The notes under the pieces: model-generated | Database searches by the model: none | What the model was told of the DNA's origin: nothing | Seen by the model: the letters and a program-made list of their open reading frames with translations, nothing else | Program-made: the position numbers and the translations under genes | Source of the DNA: Methanomassiliicoccales archaeon | GTDB taxonomy: Archaea; Thermoplasmatota; Thermoplasmata; Methanomassiliicoccales; JACIVX01 | Assembly: GCA_028679985.1 (NCBI GenBank) | Contig: JAJRAH010000048.1 | Span: forward strand, 1 to 5,708 | Length of the DNA: 5,708 nt | Direction of reading: 5' to 3' | Shown here: positions 5,198-5,708 of the stretch, in pieces | How positions within the stretch are numbered: position 1 is the stretch's first letter | Layout: every line of letters begins with the position of its first letter

Positions 5198-5708
5198 TAA
5201 GGGAAGCGATCGATGATCGCCTTCGCGAGCCTGTCTGGCCCTTCCCTGAGAACGTCCACTGCCGGCACGCCGTATCGAGTCTCGTGTTGCCTGCACACCT
5301 CGTCTATCTTGTCCGGATCCAGGCCCTCATGGTTAATTGCCAGGGCTATCACGGGAGACCGAGAGTAGACCTCCATCGACGCCATCTCGTTGCGGAGGTT
5401 TGGCAGCGGAAGCTTCAACGACAGGTCGTAGTTCCTGTACTTCCGGCCAGGCGCATGCACGAGGATGACTGCGTTCGGCTTCGAGGCCTGTATAATCGCC
5501 CTCGTTCCGCAGACGTATACCGGATGCGTCAGGCTTCCCTGGCCTTCGACTATGATGACCTTCGGCTTTTCGTTGATATACGCCTGGTGAATTGCGTTCT
5601 CGAGCTCGGCGACCATGTAGTCGCCGTGGATCGCGTCCAGAGGCACACCGTATCTTGCACCCTGGAGCAGTCCTGTCTGGCCGGTCGCTACGAACTCCGT
5701 CTTGATCC
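5185..5708 (-). CDS. DUF1611 family protein, C-terminal part (N-terminus beyond window edge)
   Basis: About 174 residues are visible, and the frame stays open to the right edge, so the N-terminal half is missing. Visible signatures are ATGQTGLLQGARYGVPLDA (encoded at about 5632-5688), a P-loop-like turn preceding the family core, GDYMVAELE, then IIVEGQGSLTHPVYV and VHAPGRKYR. This is the C-terminal P-loop-like domain of DUF1611 proteins, whose complete forms also carry an N-terminal Rossmann-like domain. Some bacterial members (DgcN) act in D-glutamate catabolism through N-acetylation and are often found with a dipeptide-epimerase-type partner (DgcA). Whether that applies here cannot be judged from this part. 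A GTG at 5646 is in frame but internal, because the conserved segment before it is coding. It is transcribed toward ksgA, with an 11-bp tail-to-tail overlap, and is unlikely to belong to the ribosome-maturation operon. Confidence 0.85.
   Translation of the reverse strand, partial: IKTEFVATGQTGLLQGARYGVPLDAIHGDYMVAELENAIHQAYINEKPKVIIVEGQGSLTHPVYVCGTRAIIQASKPNAVILVHAPGRKYRNYDLSLKLPLPNLRNEMASMEVYSRSPVIALAINHEGLDPDKIDEVCRQHETRYGVPAVDVLREGPDRLAKAIIDRFPYLTL

Noticed and set aside
5644..5646. GTG as the real start of the - strand gene
   Set aside because: The codons before it encode the conserved ATGQTGLLQGARYG segment of DUF1611, so the reading frame clearly continues past the window edge.

Overview
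The window looks like a gene-dense stretch of an archaeal chromosome, most likely euryarchaeal in the broad sense. Its proteins are archaeal/eukaryotic types with no usual bacterial counterpart: a RIO1 kinase, a Dim2/Pno1-like KH protein, archaeal Pus10, ribosomal protein L21e, RNA polymerase subunit Rpo4/F, a DUF655 protein and a Dim1/KsgA methyltransferase. Moderate-to-high GC and gene content would fit a mesophilic Thermoplasmatota-like lineage, but that placement is only an inference. I see no mobile element, CRISPR array, tRNA or rRNA gene.

Layout: positions 1-21 are probably the last codons of an upstream gene (aIF1A would fit the usual neighbourhood). Seven intact genes and one unrecognised gene then follow on the + strand from 38 to 5195: rio1, the KH gene (4-bp overlap with rio1), a 185-residue protein of unknown family, pus10, rpl21e, rpoF, the DUF655 gene and ksgA. 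Gaps range from a 4-bp overlap to 31 bp, so the block can be read as one long operon. Two gaps (before the unknown gene and before pus10) have TATA-like boxes at about -27 and no Shine-Dalgarno sequence. These could be internal leaderless promoters. A convergent DUF1611 gene on the - strand runs off the right edge, and its stop codon overlaps the end of ksgA by 11 bp. A perfect 8-bp hairpin spans both stop codons.

Functionally, the block is about making ribosomes and RNA polymerase. RIO1, the Dim2-like KH protein and Dim1/KsgA all act in late small-subunit maturation near the 3' end of 16S rRNA. Pus10 modifies tRNA, L21e is a large-subunit protein, Rpo4 is part of the polymerase stalk, and DUF655 is a predicted nucleic-acid-binding protein. 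The arrangement appears to join two commonly seen archaeal modules, one with rio1 and the KH gene and one with rpl21e, rpoF, DUF655 and ksgA. The unknown gene lies at the seam. Most of the window is conserved housekeeping sequence. The main unexplained elements are that 185-residue protein and the hairpin-bearing convergent junction.
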